Positions 1-7,876 of a DNA stretch of 64,000 nt are shown here, piece by piece. The notes beneath the pieces are model-generated. The model made no database searches. It saw nothing but the letters and a program-made list of their open reading frames with translations, and was not told the DNA's origin. A program made the position numbers and the translations under genes. The first letter of the stretch is position 1, and each line of letters starts with the position of its first letter. Origin of the DNA: an uncultured Methylocystaceae bacterium (GTDB lineage Bacteria; Pseudomonadota; Alphaproteobacteria; Rhizobiales; Beijerinckiaceae); assembly GCA_937870755.1 (NCBI GenBank), contig CALMZV010000145.1, forward strand, positions 2,501-66,500, written 5' to 3'.

Positions 1-499
1 AATGATGCGGCGCGCGCTCGTCCGGTCGCGCGTTCCTGCGAAAATACCGGCAGTCGAAACAGGCGCCGAATGGACGCCCGCCGTTACGGGCGACGGCGCC
101 GACCAGCGTGCGGCGCAGAGCGGCGGCGAAGGATCCGGATTCGGCTCCGAGGGCGGCTTCGATGTCCCGGGCGAGCGTCAGGACCGGATCGCGCTCGAGC
201 GCCTGTTCGGCCAGTCGCGTCAGGGCCAAATGAATGCTGCGCCCGTCGGTCGGGCTGGGCTGCTTTTCGACGAACCCTTTGTCCTCGAGCGCGATCAATG
301 TCCGCGAGACGGTGCCGCGGGTGGAGCCGAGGTAGTCGGCCAGCGCGGCCGGCGTGCGGGAGAAGCGGTTGGCGCGCGCGAGATATCGCAGGGCCTCCCA
401 CTGCGCCGGGTTGAGGCCGCCGGACTGTTCGTCGGCGCGCGCCAGCCGCTCGAGCCGATCCAAGATGAGCGCCGCTTCCAGAGCGTGATCCGAAATCAT
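1..499 (-). CDS. MarR-family transcriptional regulator, C-terminus beyond the window
   Basis: The frame opens with ATG at 499 and stays open through position 1, so 166 residues are visible. Residues about 30-95 form a winged helix-turn-helix: the recognition-helix stretch is STRGTVSRTLIALEDKGFV and the wing is PTDGRSIHLALT, matching the D-x-R wing motif of MarR proteins. Just before the cut lies a C147-x2-C150 pair in the context RPFGACFDCRYF. From family knowledge, a subset of MarR proteins carries further conserved cysteines in this C-terminal tail, which suggests metal or redox sensing; that is inference here because the tail is truncated. No clear Shine-Dalgarno precedes the ATG. The gene is divergent from a protoglobin gene and probably controls it. 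Confidence 0.85.
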   Translation of the reverse strand, partial: MISDHALEAALILDRLERLARADEQSGGLNPAQWEALRYLARANRFSRTPAALADYLGSTRGTVSRTLIALEDKGFVEKQPSPTDGRSIHLALTRLAEQALERDPVLTLARDIEAALGAESGSFAAALRRTLVGAVARNGGRPFGACFDCRYFRRNARPDERAPHH

Positions 500-501
500 A
501 G

Positions 502-560
502 TTGCCAGTCGAAATCATATTGACGCGCGCGTGCGCGCGATGAATAATAGCGACTGGCAA
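502..560. promoter_or_regulatory. Inverted-repeat operator between marR-like gene and protoglobin gene
   Basis: A perfect 10-bp inverted repeat occupies this intergenic region: TTGCCAGTCG at 502-511 and CGACTGGCAA at 551-560. Reading outward from each arm the similarity continues (TTGCCAGTCG, two free bases, then AT-N-AT). The left arm ends 3 bp before the MarR start codon and the right arm covers the predicted transcription start of the protoglobin gene. The position and symmetry fit autoregulation plus control of the neighbour by the MarR protein. Binding is inferred. Confidence 0.6.
520..548 (+). promoter_or_regulatory. Sigma-70-type promoter for the protoglobin gene
   Basis: TTGACG at 520-525 and AATAAT at 543-548 are separated by exactly 17 bp, giving a near-consensus housekeeping promoter. 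The expected start falls near 554-556, inside the right operator arm. The Shine-Dalgarno GGAGG at 580-584 serves the ATG at 590. Confidence 0.55.
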
Positions 561-589
561 TCATATGGCAAGGATGGAAGGAGGTCGTC

Positions 590-1183
590 ATGAACGTCGC
601 TGCGATTCCCGGTTATCGGCTCGGCGATCCGCAACTGCCGAAGTCGCCGCTCACGCCCGACGACCTTGCGACGCTGAAGGTCTCGCTGCTGTTCGGGGAC
701 GACGACATCGCGGCGCTGCGCAAGGCTCACGGCATCGTCGCGGACCAGATCGAGGACATTCTCGATGTCTGGTATGGATTCGTCGGCGGCACGCCGCATC
801 TGCTCGCCTATTTCAGCGATCCCGCGACCGGCCAGCCGGTCGGCGCCTATCTCGACGCCGTGCGCAAACGCTTCGGCCAGTGGATACTCGACACGTGCCG
901 CGCCGAATACGACGCCGCCTGGCTCGCCTATCAGGACGAGATCGGACGACGCCACCATCGCACCGGCAAGAACGCGACGGACGGCGTCCGCGCCGCGCCG
1001 CACATTGCGATGCGCCACCTTCTCGCGCTCGTTTCGCCCATCACGATCACGATGAAGCCCTTCCTGGCGAAGAAGGGGCATAGCGCGGAGGAGGTCGAGG
1101 CCATGCAGGCCGCCTGGGCGAAAACCGTTCTGCTGCAGGCGATTCTGTGGTGCCGGCCCTATACAAGGGACGGGGATTTCTGA
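590..1183 (+). CDS. Protoglobin-domain heme protein
   Basis: The 197-residue protein matches the single-domain protoglobin family over its whole length. Family landmarks are the N-terminal IPGYRLGD, the W61-Y62 pair followed by FVGGTPHLLAYF, and the IGRRHHRTGKN block near residues 118-128, whose first histidine (H122) is the expected proximal heme ligand. A second conserved block (APHIAMRHLLAL) lies near 136-147. There is no attached signalling domain, so it is a stand-alone heme protein rather than a globin-coupled sensor. Protoglobins bind O2, CO and NO; which ligand matters here is unknown. GGAGG lies 5 bp before the ATG. The divergent MarR regulator and shared operator suggest ligand- or stress-inducible expression. 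Confidence 0.85.
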   Translation: MNVAAIPGYRLGDPQLPKSPLTPDDLATLKVSLLFGDDDIAALRKAHGIVADQIEDILDVWYGFVGGTPHLLAYFSDPATGQPVGAYLDAVRKRFGQWILDTCRAEYDAAWLAYQDEIGRRHHRTGKNATDGVRAAPHIAMRHLLALVSPITITMKPFLAKKGHSAEEVEAMQAAWAKTVLLQAILWCRPYTRDGDF

Positions 1184-1249
1184 GCGCGCACGGCTCCAGC
1201 TTGCGGCCGGCCGGCCGGAGGACCAAAATTGGCCGGTTGGGAGTGCTGC

Positions 1250-2074
1250 ATGACGCGTGCGCAGGAGAGCGGAGTTCCAAAGACGGTCGGCGTCATTCGC
1301 GTCGGCATAGGCGGCTGGACCTACGAACCGTGGCGCGGCGCGTTTTTTCCCGAAAGTCTCGCGCACAGGCGCGAGCTCGAATACGCCAGCCGCAAGCTCA
1401 CCTCGATCGAGATCAACGGCACGTTCTACCGAACGCAGACCCCATCCACGTTCGCGAAATGGCGCGACGAAACGCCCGACGATTTCGTGTTCTCGGTCAA
1501 GGCGCCGCGCTATGTGGTGCAGAAGCGCGCTCTGGCTGAGGCCGGCGAGTCGATCGCACGTTTCTTCGACAGCGGCCTCGAGGAGTTGGGGACGAAGCTC
1601 GGGCCGATCCTCTGGCAGTTCGCTCCAACGAAGAAATTCGACGCCGCCGATTTCGGCGCCTTTCTGGATCTGCTGCCGCGCGAGCTGAACGGTCAGCGCC
1701 TGCGTCATGCGCTGGAAGTGCGCCACGAAAGCTTCATGACGGAGCCGTTCGTCGCGCTTGCGCGCGCACATGAGGCGGCGATCGTCGTGGCGGCCGATTC
1801 GCCCCATCCGCAGATCGGCGATCCAACAGCATCGTTCGTCTATCTGCGCGTGATGGGCGCGCAGGAAAGCAAGCCGCTGGGCTATGGCGCCGCCGCGCTC
1901 GACGCCTGGGCCGCGCGCGCGCGGGCGCTTTCGCGCGGGCAGGAGGCGCAAGGCATCGACACGGTCGCGCCGCGCGCGGGCGACGGCGCGGCGCGCGATG
2001 TGTTCTTCTATTTCATCAGCGGCTTCAAGGCGCGCAATCCGCTGGCGGCGATGGCCCTGCTCGAACGGCTGTAA
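1250..2074 (+). CDS. DUF72 (YecE-type) protein
   Basis: This 274-residue protein has the DUF72 landmarks: the start of the barrel IRVGIGGWTYEPWRGAFFP, then YASRKLTSIEINGTFYRTQ, FSVKAPRYVVQ, an ILWQFAPTKKFD strand and a C-terminal VFFYFISGFKARNP segment. DUF72 proteins adopt a TIM-barrel fold and have no agreed biochemical role. ATG 1250 with GGGAG at 1239-1243 was chosen. A TTG at 1229, seven codons upstream and preceded by GGAGG, is a credible alternative. The next gene is an Lrp-type regulator 72 bp downstream on the same strand; no functional link is evident. Confidence 0.85.
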   Translation: MTRAQESGVPKTVGVIRVGIGGWTYEPWRGAFFPESLAHRRELEYASRKLTSIEINGTFYRTQTPSTFAKWRDETPDDFVFSVKAPRYVVQKRALAEAGESIARFFDSGLEELGTKLGPILWQFAPTKKFDAADFGAFLDLLPRELNGQRLRHALEVRHESFMTEPFVALARAHEAAIVVAADSPHPQIGDPTASFVYLRVMGAQESKPLGYGAAALDAWAARARALSRGQEAQGIDTVAPRAGDGAARDVFFYFISGFKARNPLAAMALLERL

Positions 2075-2146
2075 ACGACCGGCTTTTCGACCTCGTGCGA
2101 AAATCTGATAGATATCGCGCGACGACGAGACGCGCGGGACAGATAC

Positions 2147-2614
2147 ATGGACGCCATCGATCGCAAGATTTTGCGCGAGTTGCAGGCCGATGCGAGCATT
2201 TCCATCGCGGAACTGGCCGACCGCGTCGGCCTCTCGCAAACTCCGTGCTGGAAGCGCATCCAGAAACTGGAGCACGCCGGCGTCATCCTCGGCCGTGTCG
2301 CGCTGCTTGCGCCCGAGAAGCTCGGACTTGGATTGACCGTGTTCGTGTCGGTCGAGGCGCCCGACCATTCGGAGGCGTGGCTGCGAAAATTCGCGGAGGA
2401 GGTGGCCGCCATGCCGGAAGTGATGGAATTCTATCGCATGGCCGGCGACGTCGACTACATGATGCGTGTGGTGGTGGCCGACATGGCGGCCTACGACGCC
2501 TTCTACAAGCGGCTGATCGGCGCCATTCCGCTCAAGAACGTCACCTCGCGGTTCGCGATGGAGCGGATCAAGCACACGACCGCCTACGCCATCGCGCAGC
2601 CGCCCAAGAGCTGA
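2147..2614 (+). CDS. Lrp/AsnC-family transcriptional regulator
   Basis: The 155-residue protein begins directly with the family signature DAIDRKILRELQADASIS. A helix-turn-helix follows (AELADRVGLSQTPCWKRIQ, about residues 20-40), then an RAM/ACT ligand-binding half with VMEFYRMAGDVDYMMRVVV and a C-terminal TTAYAI strand. Length and architecture are typical of one-HTH, one-RAM regulators that respond to amino acids. It has no amino-acid gene beside it, so its target cannot be read from context. It is followed 12 bp later by the opgC-like gene. Confidence 0.9.
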   Translation: MDAIDRKILRELQADASISIAELADRVGLSQTPCWKRIQKLEHAGVILGRVALLAPEKLGLGLTVFVSVEAPDHSEAWLRKFAEEVAAMPEVMEFYRMAGDVDYMMRVVVADMAAYDAFYKRLIGAIPLKNVTSRFAMERIKHTTAYAIAQPPKS

Positions 2615-2626
2615 GAGCGGCCCGGC

Positions 2627-3727
2627 GTGCGCCGCCCGAACGAGATCGATTTCTGGCGAGGTTTCGCGCTCGTCACCATCTTCGTCAATCATGTGCCGGG
2701 CATCGCGTTCGAGCGGTTCACCACGCGCAATGTGTCGATTTCCGACAGCGCGGAGCTGTTCGTGTTTCTCGCAGGCTGGTCGCTGCGGTTCGTGGTGCGC
2801 GCGGCGGGCCCCGCCCTGTCGCGGTTCGACCTGTCGGCGCGGCTGTTCGGCCGCGCCTTGCAGATCTACGCGGCGCAGATTCTCATCACCATGATCGCGC
2901 TGGCGCTGATCGCCGGCGCGGCGCTGTGGCTGGAGCAACCGTTCCTGCTCGAATGGCACAATGCGGCCGCGGTGTTCGAGGCGCCGGTTCATGCCCATGT
3001 CGGGCTGGTCGCGCTCACCCATCAGCTCGGCTATTTCAACATCCTGCCGCTCTATGTCGTGCTGATGCTGGCCGCGCCCGCGTTGGCGCTGCTGGACCGC
3101 GTTTCGCCCTGGTTGCTGTTCATCGTTTCGGGCGCGGTGTGGGCGGGGGCGCTTGCGGCCGGCGTCAACCTGCCGACCTGGCCGGTGGAAGGGCGCTGGT
3201 TCTTCAACCCGCTGTCGTGGCAGTTCATCTTCGTCCTGGGCTTTCTGGTCGCGCGGCCGGACGCGGGGCCCGGCGCGCTGGTGCGGCGCGCCCCGGTCCT
3301 GCTGCGCGTGCTGGCGCTGCCCGTCGTCCTGGCGGGAGCGGTCGCAGCCTTCCATGTCTGGTCGCCCAACCCGGCGCGCGTGCCCGAGCCGCGCCTGTTC
3401 TTCCTGTTCGACAAGACGTTTCTGTCGCCGGCGCGCCTCGTCCAGTTTCTGGCGCTGGTGGCGCTGGTTTCCGGGCTGTGGCCCCGGCTGCCGAAGGCGT
3501 TCGCGCCGGTTTCAGCCTATTTTTCGCAGCTTGGCCGCAATTCGCTCAACGTTTTCTGCGTAGCGTCGCTGTTAAGTCTGGCTGCGCAGATCGGCCGCTT
3601 CGTCTGGGGCGCCGGTATGATGGTCGATACGGTCGTGCTAATGATCGGTCTGGCGGGAATGGGGTTCGGCGCGTGGATTTCGGAATGGCGCGAAAGATCG
3701 CGAGCCGGATCGCCGGCGCGGCCTTGA
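2627..3727 (+). CDS. opgC: OpgC-family membrane acyltransferase
   Basis: The 366-residue integral membrane protein starts (GTG) with RRPNEIDFWRGFALVTIFVNH, the arginine/histidine-containing first helix typical of OpgC and related acyltransferase-3 proteins. About ten hydrophobic segments follow, with conserved AELFVFLAGWS and LGRNSLNVFC motifs. OpgC proteins transfer succinyl or other acyl groups onto osmoregulated periplasmic glucans; the acyl group and acceptor here are not known. The last 43 bases overlap the start of a secreted SGNH hydrolase gene, so the two are almost certainly translated together. GAGAG lies shortly before the GTG. Confidence 0.8.
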   Translation: MRRPNEIDFWRGFALVTIFVNHVPGIAFERFTTRNVSISDSAELFVFLAGWSLRFVVRAAGPALSRFDLSARLFGRALQIYAAQILITMIALALIAGAALWLEQPFLLEWHNAAAVFEAPVHAHVGLVALTHQLGYFNILPLYVVLMLAAPALALLDRVSPWLLFIVSGAVWAGALAAGVNLPTWPVEGRWFFNPLSWQFIFVLGFLVARPDAGPGALVRRAPVLLRVLALPVVLAGAVAAFHVWSPNPARVPEPRLFFLFDKTFLSPARLVQFLALVALVSGLWPRLPKAFAPVSAYFSQLGRNSLNVFCVASLLSLAAQIGRFVWGAGMMVDTVVLMIGLAGMGFGAWISEWRERSRAGSPARP

Positions 3728-4482
3728 GCCTCGGCTTCCTGTCCGCGCCGGGACTGATGGCGCAGGACGCGCCGCCGCTCAGCCCGCAATGCCAGGCCCC
3801 CTCGGCCGACATCGCCGCGCCGGCGCCGCTGCCAAACGTCGCCGCCGCGCTGGCGCAACGCAGGATCATCCGCATTCTGGCGATCGGTTCGTCGTCCACC
3901 TACGGCATCGGCGCCACATCGCGCTCGCGCAATTATCCCGCACAGCTGACGGCCATTCTCGAACGCACGCTCAAAGGGGTGGACGTGGAGATCGTCAACC
4001 GGGGCGTGTCGGGCGAGGTGGCGGCGACGACGGCGGCGCGGCTGCGCAGCGAGGTGGCGCTCGAAAAGCCCGATCTTGTGCTCTGGCAACTGGGCACCAA
4101 CGATGCGCTCGCGCGCGTGCCGGTGGAGGAGTTCGAGCAGACCGTGCGCTCCACCATCGAATGGTTGAAGGACAGCCAAATCGACGTGGCGCTGGTCGGC
4201 CTGCAATACACGCCGCGATTCTCGCGTGACGAGAATTATCGCGCGGTCCGCGACGCCCTGCTGCGCATCGCCTCGTCGGAAAACATCCTCTACGTGCGGC
4301 GCTTCAGCGCCATGCAGTTCATCGCGCAGGCGCGCAACGCGCCGCCCCAGGTGACGAACGACGACCTGCATCTCAACGATCTCGGCTATCGCTGCATGGC
4401 CGAGCACATCGCCCACGCCGTCATCGCCAATCTGTTCGTGCGCCGCTTCCGGCCGAATACCGACGCAAACGGCGGACCGTAA
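3685..4482 (+). CDS. Secreted SGNH/GDSL-type hydrolase
   Basis: A 265-residue protein with an N-terminal signal peptide (basic MARKIASR, a hydrophobic stretch, then GLMAQDA as a likely cleavage region). The SGNH blocks are visible: block I AIGSSSTYG with nucleophile S70 (GSS replaces GDS), block II NRGVSG with a glycine at 110, block III GTND at 137-140 with the oxyanion asparagine, and block V DDLH with D226 and H229. It should be a periplasmic esterase or acetylhydrolase. ATG 3685 was chosen; a GTG at 3673 is an in-frame alternative. The start lies inside the opgC-like gene, which suggests a shared acyl-glycan substrate. Confidence 0.8.
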   Translation: MARKIASRIAGAALSLGFLSAPGLMAQDAPPLSPQCQAPSADIAAPAPLPNVAAALAQRRIIRILAIGSSSTYGIGATSRSRNYPAQLTAILERTLKGVDVEIVNRGVSGEVAATTAARLRSEVALEKPDLVLWQLGTNDALARVPVEEFEQTVRSTIEWLKDSQIDVALVGLQYTPRFSRDENYRAVRDALLRIASSENILYVRRFSAMQFIAQARNAPPQVTNDDLHLNDLGYRCMAEHIAHAVIANLFVRRFRPNTDANGGP

Positions 4483-4538
4483 CGCGCGCCGTCGCTCGCG
4501 CGATTCCGCTTCCGGTTCCTGCGTCGCTCGAAAACGTT

Positions 4539-5024
4539 TCAGCGAACGCCCGGAATGGAATCATCGTTGCGCGCGGCGCGCTGGTAGTGGCGTCGCACGG
4601 CCGCGATCGCGCCGCTTTGCAACGCAGCGATCGTGCCTTCATGCGCGATTTCGTAGGAGTCGACCCCCACGCGATGCAGGAAGGCGATCTGGTCGCGCAG
4701 AATGTCGCCGCGCGCGCGCAGTTCGCCGGCGAACGCCCAGCGTTCGCGCAGCAGGCGGGCGATGGAATAGAGCCGGCCGTCGCTGTATTTCGGAATGTCG
4801 AGCACGATCATTGCAAACCGTGCGAGATCGCCTTCCACGCCCGCAAGATCCTCGCCCGGCCGCAGCACCAGCGCGAGCGGATCGGCGCGCTGCATCAGCG
4901 CGTCGCGCTCGCTGATGTACCGCGTCCGGGGCAGCGCGACCGGGCCGCTCCCGGGAATGGGCGCGTCGTCCGCCGGATAGGACCAGGCGTCGGTTTCGAA
5001 AGCGCCGTTGCGATAAAGAGCCAT
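4539..5024 (-). CDS. DUF934 protein, sulfite-reduction operon
   Basis: The 161-residue protein carries the DUF934 core: ALVLRPGEDLAGVEGDL, then IVLDIPKYSDGRLYSIARLL and a C-terminal DQIAFLHRVGVDSYEI. This family accompanies sulfite reductase and PAPS/APS reductase genes in proteobacteria and is thought to assist sulfite reduction, but its biochemistry is unsettled. The start ATG lies 8 bp beyond the stop of cysH, and the gene is the last of the minus-strand cys operon. It ends convergent with the SGNH hydrolase gene. Confidence 0.85.
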   Translation of the reverse strand: MALYRNGAFETDAWSYPADDAPIPGSGPVALPRTRYISERDALMQRADPLALVLRPGEDLAGVEGDLARFAMIVLDIPKYSDGRLYSIARLLRERWAFAGELRARGDILRDQIAFLHRVGVDSYEIAHEGTIAALQSGAIAAVRRHYQRAARNDDSIPGVR

Positions 5025-5032
5025 GGCGGCGA

Positions 5033-5746
5033 TCAGATCCCTTCGCCGGCGTTGATGAAATGAATGCCGCATTCGGTCTTGTCGAATCCGCGCCAGCGCC
5101 CGGCGCGCGGGTCCTCGCCTTCCGCGACTTTCGAAGTGCACGGCGCGCAGCCAATCGAGGGATAGCCCTGCGGCTTCAGGGGATGCTGGGGCAGATCGAA
5201 CGCGATGCGATAGGCTTCGATATCGGCGCCGGTCCAGTCGGCCAGCGGATTGATCTTCACGCGCGGGCCGTCGCCTTCCACCAGCTCGATGCCCTCGCGC
5301 GATTGCGCCTGGAACCGCTTGCGGCCGGAAATCCAGGCGTCGAATTCGCCGAGCGCGGCCTCGAGCGGCCGCGTCTTGCGCAGATCGCAGCACCCGTCGG
5401 GATCATAGCTTGCGCGGTCCTCGCGCGGGTCGCGCTGTTCCACCTCGGCGCGCGGCGGGCGCACGCGCCGCAGATCGGTCAGGCCGATCAGCGTCCGCAC
5501 CTCGTCGACATAGGCGAGCGTCTCCGCAAAATGGCGCCCCGTGTCGATGAACAGCACCGGGATCGACGGATCGACGCTCGCCGCCAGATGCAGCAGCACG
5601 ACCGAATCCGCGCCGAACGAGGATACGAGCGCGAGACGGTCGCCGTAGGTTGCGCGCGCTTCGGCGATCGTGGCGGCGGCGCGGGCGCGCGCGACGCGCT
5701 GGCCGAGGCCTGCCAGGGCGGCGTGTTCAGGCCGGCTCTGTTGCAT
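5033..5746 (-). CDS. cysH: Assimilatory APS (phosphoadenylyl-sulfate) reductase
   Basis: The 237-residue enzyme reduces activated sulfate to sulfite. The nucleotide-binding loop SSFGADSVVLLH is near residues 42-53. C119-C120 (DGCCDLRKTRPLE) and C200-x2-C203 (SIGCAPCTSK) are the four ligands of the [4Fe-4S] cluster that marks the bacterial APS-reducing branch, and C226 in ECGIHF is the catalytic cysteine. All are present. ATG 5746 gives the family length; the frame continues upstream but has no homology there. The gene overlaps the end of cysI by 20 bp and is followed by DUF934. Confidence 0.92.
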   Translation of the reverse strand: MQQSRPEHAALAGLGQRVARARAAATIAEARATYGDRLALVSSFGADSVVLLHLAASVDPSIPVLFIDTGRHFAETLAYVDEVRTLIGLTDLRRVRPPRAEVEQRDPREDRASYDPDGCCDLRKTRPLEAALGEFDAWISGRKRFQAQSREGIELVEGDGPRVKINPLADWTGADIEAYRIAFDLPQHPLKPQGYPSIGCAPCTSKVAEGEDPRAGRWRGFDKTECGIHFINAGEGI

Positions 5747-7388
5747 AGAGCGCCTCCTTGAAAGGCGTCGCCCCAAGGCGACGATAGGCGGACAGGAAGG
5801 TTTCGTCGGCGCTTTCGCGCAGGCGCAGATAGGCCTCGACGATCGTCTCGACCGCATCCGTGATCTCGCCCGCCGCAAAGCCGCGCCCGACGATTTCGCC
5901 GATGGCGAAATTCTCGTCGCCCGAGCCGCCGAGCGTGATCTGGTAGAATTCCTCGCCTTTGCGGTCCACGCCGAGAATGCCGATATGGCCGACGTGATGA
6001 TGGCCGCAGGCGTTGATGCAGCCGGAAATCTTGATCTTCAGATCGCCGATGGCGCGTTGGCGGTCGAGATCGGCGAAACGGCGCGCGATGTTCTGCGCGA
6101 CCGGAATGGAGCGCGCGTTGGCGAGCGCGCAATAGTCGAGGCCGGGGCAGGCGATGATGTCGGTGACGAGGCCGGCGTTGGGCGTGGCGAGGTCATGGGC
6201 CTGCAACGTCGCGAAGATTTCGGGAATGTCGTCGAGCCGCACATGCGGCAGCACGATGTTCTGTTCGTGCGAAACGCGCGCCTCCCCGAACGAATATGTC
6301 TCCGTCAGATCGGCGATGGCCTCGATCTGTCCGGCGGTGGCGTCGCCGGGCGGGGCGCCGACCGGCTTGAGCGAGATGGTGAGAATGCCGTAGCCGGGCT
6401 GCCTGTGCGGCGCGACGTTGCGCGCGGCGAAAGCGGCGAGCGCGGCGTCGCGCGCCCTGGCGCTTTCGAAGATCGCCGAACGCGCCGGCAGAACGGCGAA
6501 GGGCGGCGGCGCGAACTGCGCGACGATACGAGCCGCGTGCGCCGGATCGATCCGGTAGAGCGATTTGTCGATGGCCGCGAATTCGTCCTCCACCAGCTGG
6601 CGGAACTCGGCCTCGCCGGTCTCGTGCACGAGAATCTTGATGCGCGCCTTGTATTTGTTGTCGCGACGGCCTTCGAGATTGTAGACGCGCAGGATCGCCT
6701 CGCAGTAGGCGATCAGATCTTCCTCGGGCAGAAAGTCGCGCAGTTTACGCGCGGGCATCGGCGTGCGGCCGAGACCGCCGCCGGCGTAAACGGCGAAACC
6801 GATCACGCCCTTCTCGCGCTTGACCTCGATGCCGATGTCGTGCGCGCGCATGGCGGCGCGGTCGTGCGGCCCGCCGATGATCGCGATCTTGAACTTGCGC
6901 GGCAGGAACGAAAACTCCGGATGCAGCGAGGACCATTGCCGCAGAATCTCGCCATAGGCGCGCGGGTCGACGATTTCGTCGGGCGCGGCGCCGGCGAAAT
7001 GATCGGACGTGACATTGCGGATGCAGTTGCCGGACGTCTGGATGGCGTGCATGTCGACCTGCGCCAGATCGGCGAGAATGTCCGGCGCATCCTTCAACTG
7101 AATCCAGTTGTACTGAATGTTCTGGCGCGTGGTGAAATGCCCGTAGCCGCGATCGTATTTGCGGGCGATATGCGCGAGCTTGCGCAACTGGCGCGGCGAG
7201 AGCACGCCATAGGGAACGGCCACGCGCAACATGTAGGCGTGCAACTGCAGATAGAGCCCGTTCATCAGGCGCAGCGGGCGAAACTGATCCTCCGAGAGTT
7301 CGCCGCTCAGGCGCCGGCGCACCTGATCGCGAAATTCCGCCGCGCGTTCGGCGACGAAGCCCCGGTCGAATTCATCGTAGCGATACAT
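5727..7388 (-). CDS. cysI: Assimilatory nitrite/sulfite reductase, hemoprotein
   Basis: This 553-residue siroheme protein has the two ferredoxin-like half-domains (GYGHFTTRQNIQYNWI and TYSFGEARVSHEQNIVLP) and the cluster ligands C414-x5-C420 and C457-x3-C461 (CPGLDYC and CINACGHHH). The family contains both sulfite and nitrite reductases. Linkage to cysH and DUF934 points to sulfite, giving sulfide for cysteine synthesis. The substrate call is therefore contextual. It follows the DUF2849 gene by 28 bp. Confidence 0.92.
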   Translation of the reverse strand: MYRYDEFDRGFVAERAAEFRDQVRRRLSGELSEDQFRPLRLMNGLYLQLHAYMLRVAVPYGVLSPRQLRKLAHIARKYDRGYGHFTTRQNIQYNWIQLKDAPDILADLAQVDMHAIQTSGNCIRNVTSDHFAGAAPDEIVDPRAYGEILRQWSSLHPEFSFLPRKFKIAIIGGPHDRAAMRAHDIGIEVKREKGVIGFAVYAGGGLGRTPMPARKLRDFLPEEDLIAYCEAILRVYNLEGRRDNKYKARIKILVHETGEAEFRQLVEDEFAAIDKSLYRIDPAHAARIVAQFAPPPFAVLPARSAIFESARARDAALAAFAARNVAPHRQPGYGILTISLKPVGAPPGDATAGQIEAIADLTETYSFGEARVSHEQNIVLPHVRLDDIPEIFATLQAHDLATPNAGLVTDIIACPGLDYCALANARSIPVAQNIARRFADLDRQRAIGDLKIKISGCINACGHHHVGHIGILGVDRKGEEFYQITLGGSGDENFAIGEIVGRGFAAGEITDAVETIVEAYLRLRESADETFLSAYRRLGATPFKEALYATEPA

Positions 7389-7416
7389 CCCTCACCTCGG
7401 ATCGCCGCGCGGGCGT

Positions 7417-7722
7417 TCAGGCCTGTCCCGGCAAATCGATGGTGGGGCCGGCCGCGCGAATGCGCTCGCGCAACTCCGCGGGCCGCCATCCGCCGTCCTC
7501 GCGCTCCACGGGAATGAGCGCCAGATCGACCACCTTGTTGCCGGCGACATCGCGCTCGCCCGCCGCCAGCAGCGCGGCCGCTTCCTGATCGTTTTCGGCC
7601 ACCTCCGCCTCGCGCGGCGCGCGCGCCCAGGCGCCGCCTGCCGTGCGGAACAGGACCGCGCCGCTCGCCAGATCGTTGGCGGTCGCGATGACGGGTTTGA
7701 AGGGCCTGGCGGGCTTGGCCAT
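7417..7722 (-). CDS. DUF2849 protein
   Basis: A 101-residue protein with the DUF2849 pattern: an N-terminal IATANDLASGAVLFRTAGGAWA, then a central acidic stretch with AALLAAGERDVAGNKVVDLALIPVE. Members of this family sit directly upstream of sulfite reductase genes in many alphaproteobacteria; no activity is established. Its ATG overlaps the stop codon of the preceding small open frame by one base (TGATG), which indicates translational coupling. It is soluble, with no membrane segment. Confidence 0.82.
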   Translation of the reverse strand: MAKPARPFKPVIATANDLASGAVLFRTAGGAWARAPREAEVAENDQEAAALLAAGERDVAGNKVVDLALIPVEREDGGWRPAELRERIRAAGPTIDLPGQA

Positions 7723-7856
7723 CAGTCCGCGCGCTCCAGCGTCGCGTCCGCGCGATGATGTGTCGCGTGCGCGAAAAACGTCGCGCCGAAAATCATCGCC
7801 AGCGCGAGCAGGAACGCCGTGATGTCGCGGGTGCGGGCGTAGGAAACGGAATGCAT
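7722..7856 (-). CDS. Small single-pass membrane protein at the head of the cys operon
   Basis: A 44-residue frame beginning MHSVSYARTRDITAFLLAL and containing one hydrophobic helix (about residues 12-29), then a short histidine- and acid-rich tail. AGGAG lies a few bases before the ATG, its stop overlaps the start of the DUF2849 gene, and a promoter-like element sits just upstream. I recognise no family. In related genomes a siroheme synthase gene often holds this position. It may be a true small protein or a leader peptide that couples translation. Confidence 0.5.
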   Translation of the reverse strand: MHSVSYARTRDITAFLLALAMIFGATFFAHATHHRADATLERAD

Positions 7857-7876
7857 GTCGAAACTCCTGCGCCCGC

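Noticed and set aside
84-560. 158-residue minus-strand frame overlapping the MarR gene
   Set aside because: Its translation is arginine/proline-rich without domains, and the overlapping MarR frame has clear winged-helix motifs.
515-3355. 946-residue open frame on the minus strand
   Set aside because: It runs antisense to the protoglobin, DUF72, Lrp and opgC genes. Its low-complexity RQH-rich translation is typical of GC-rich antisense frames.
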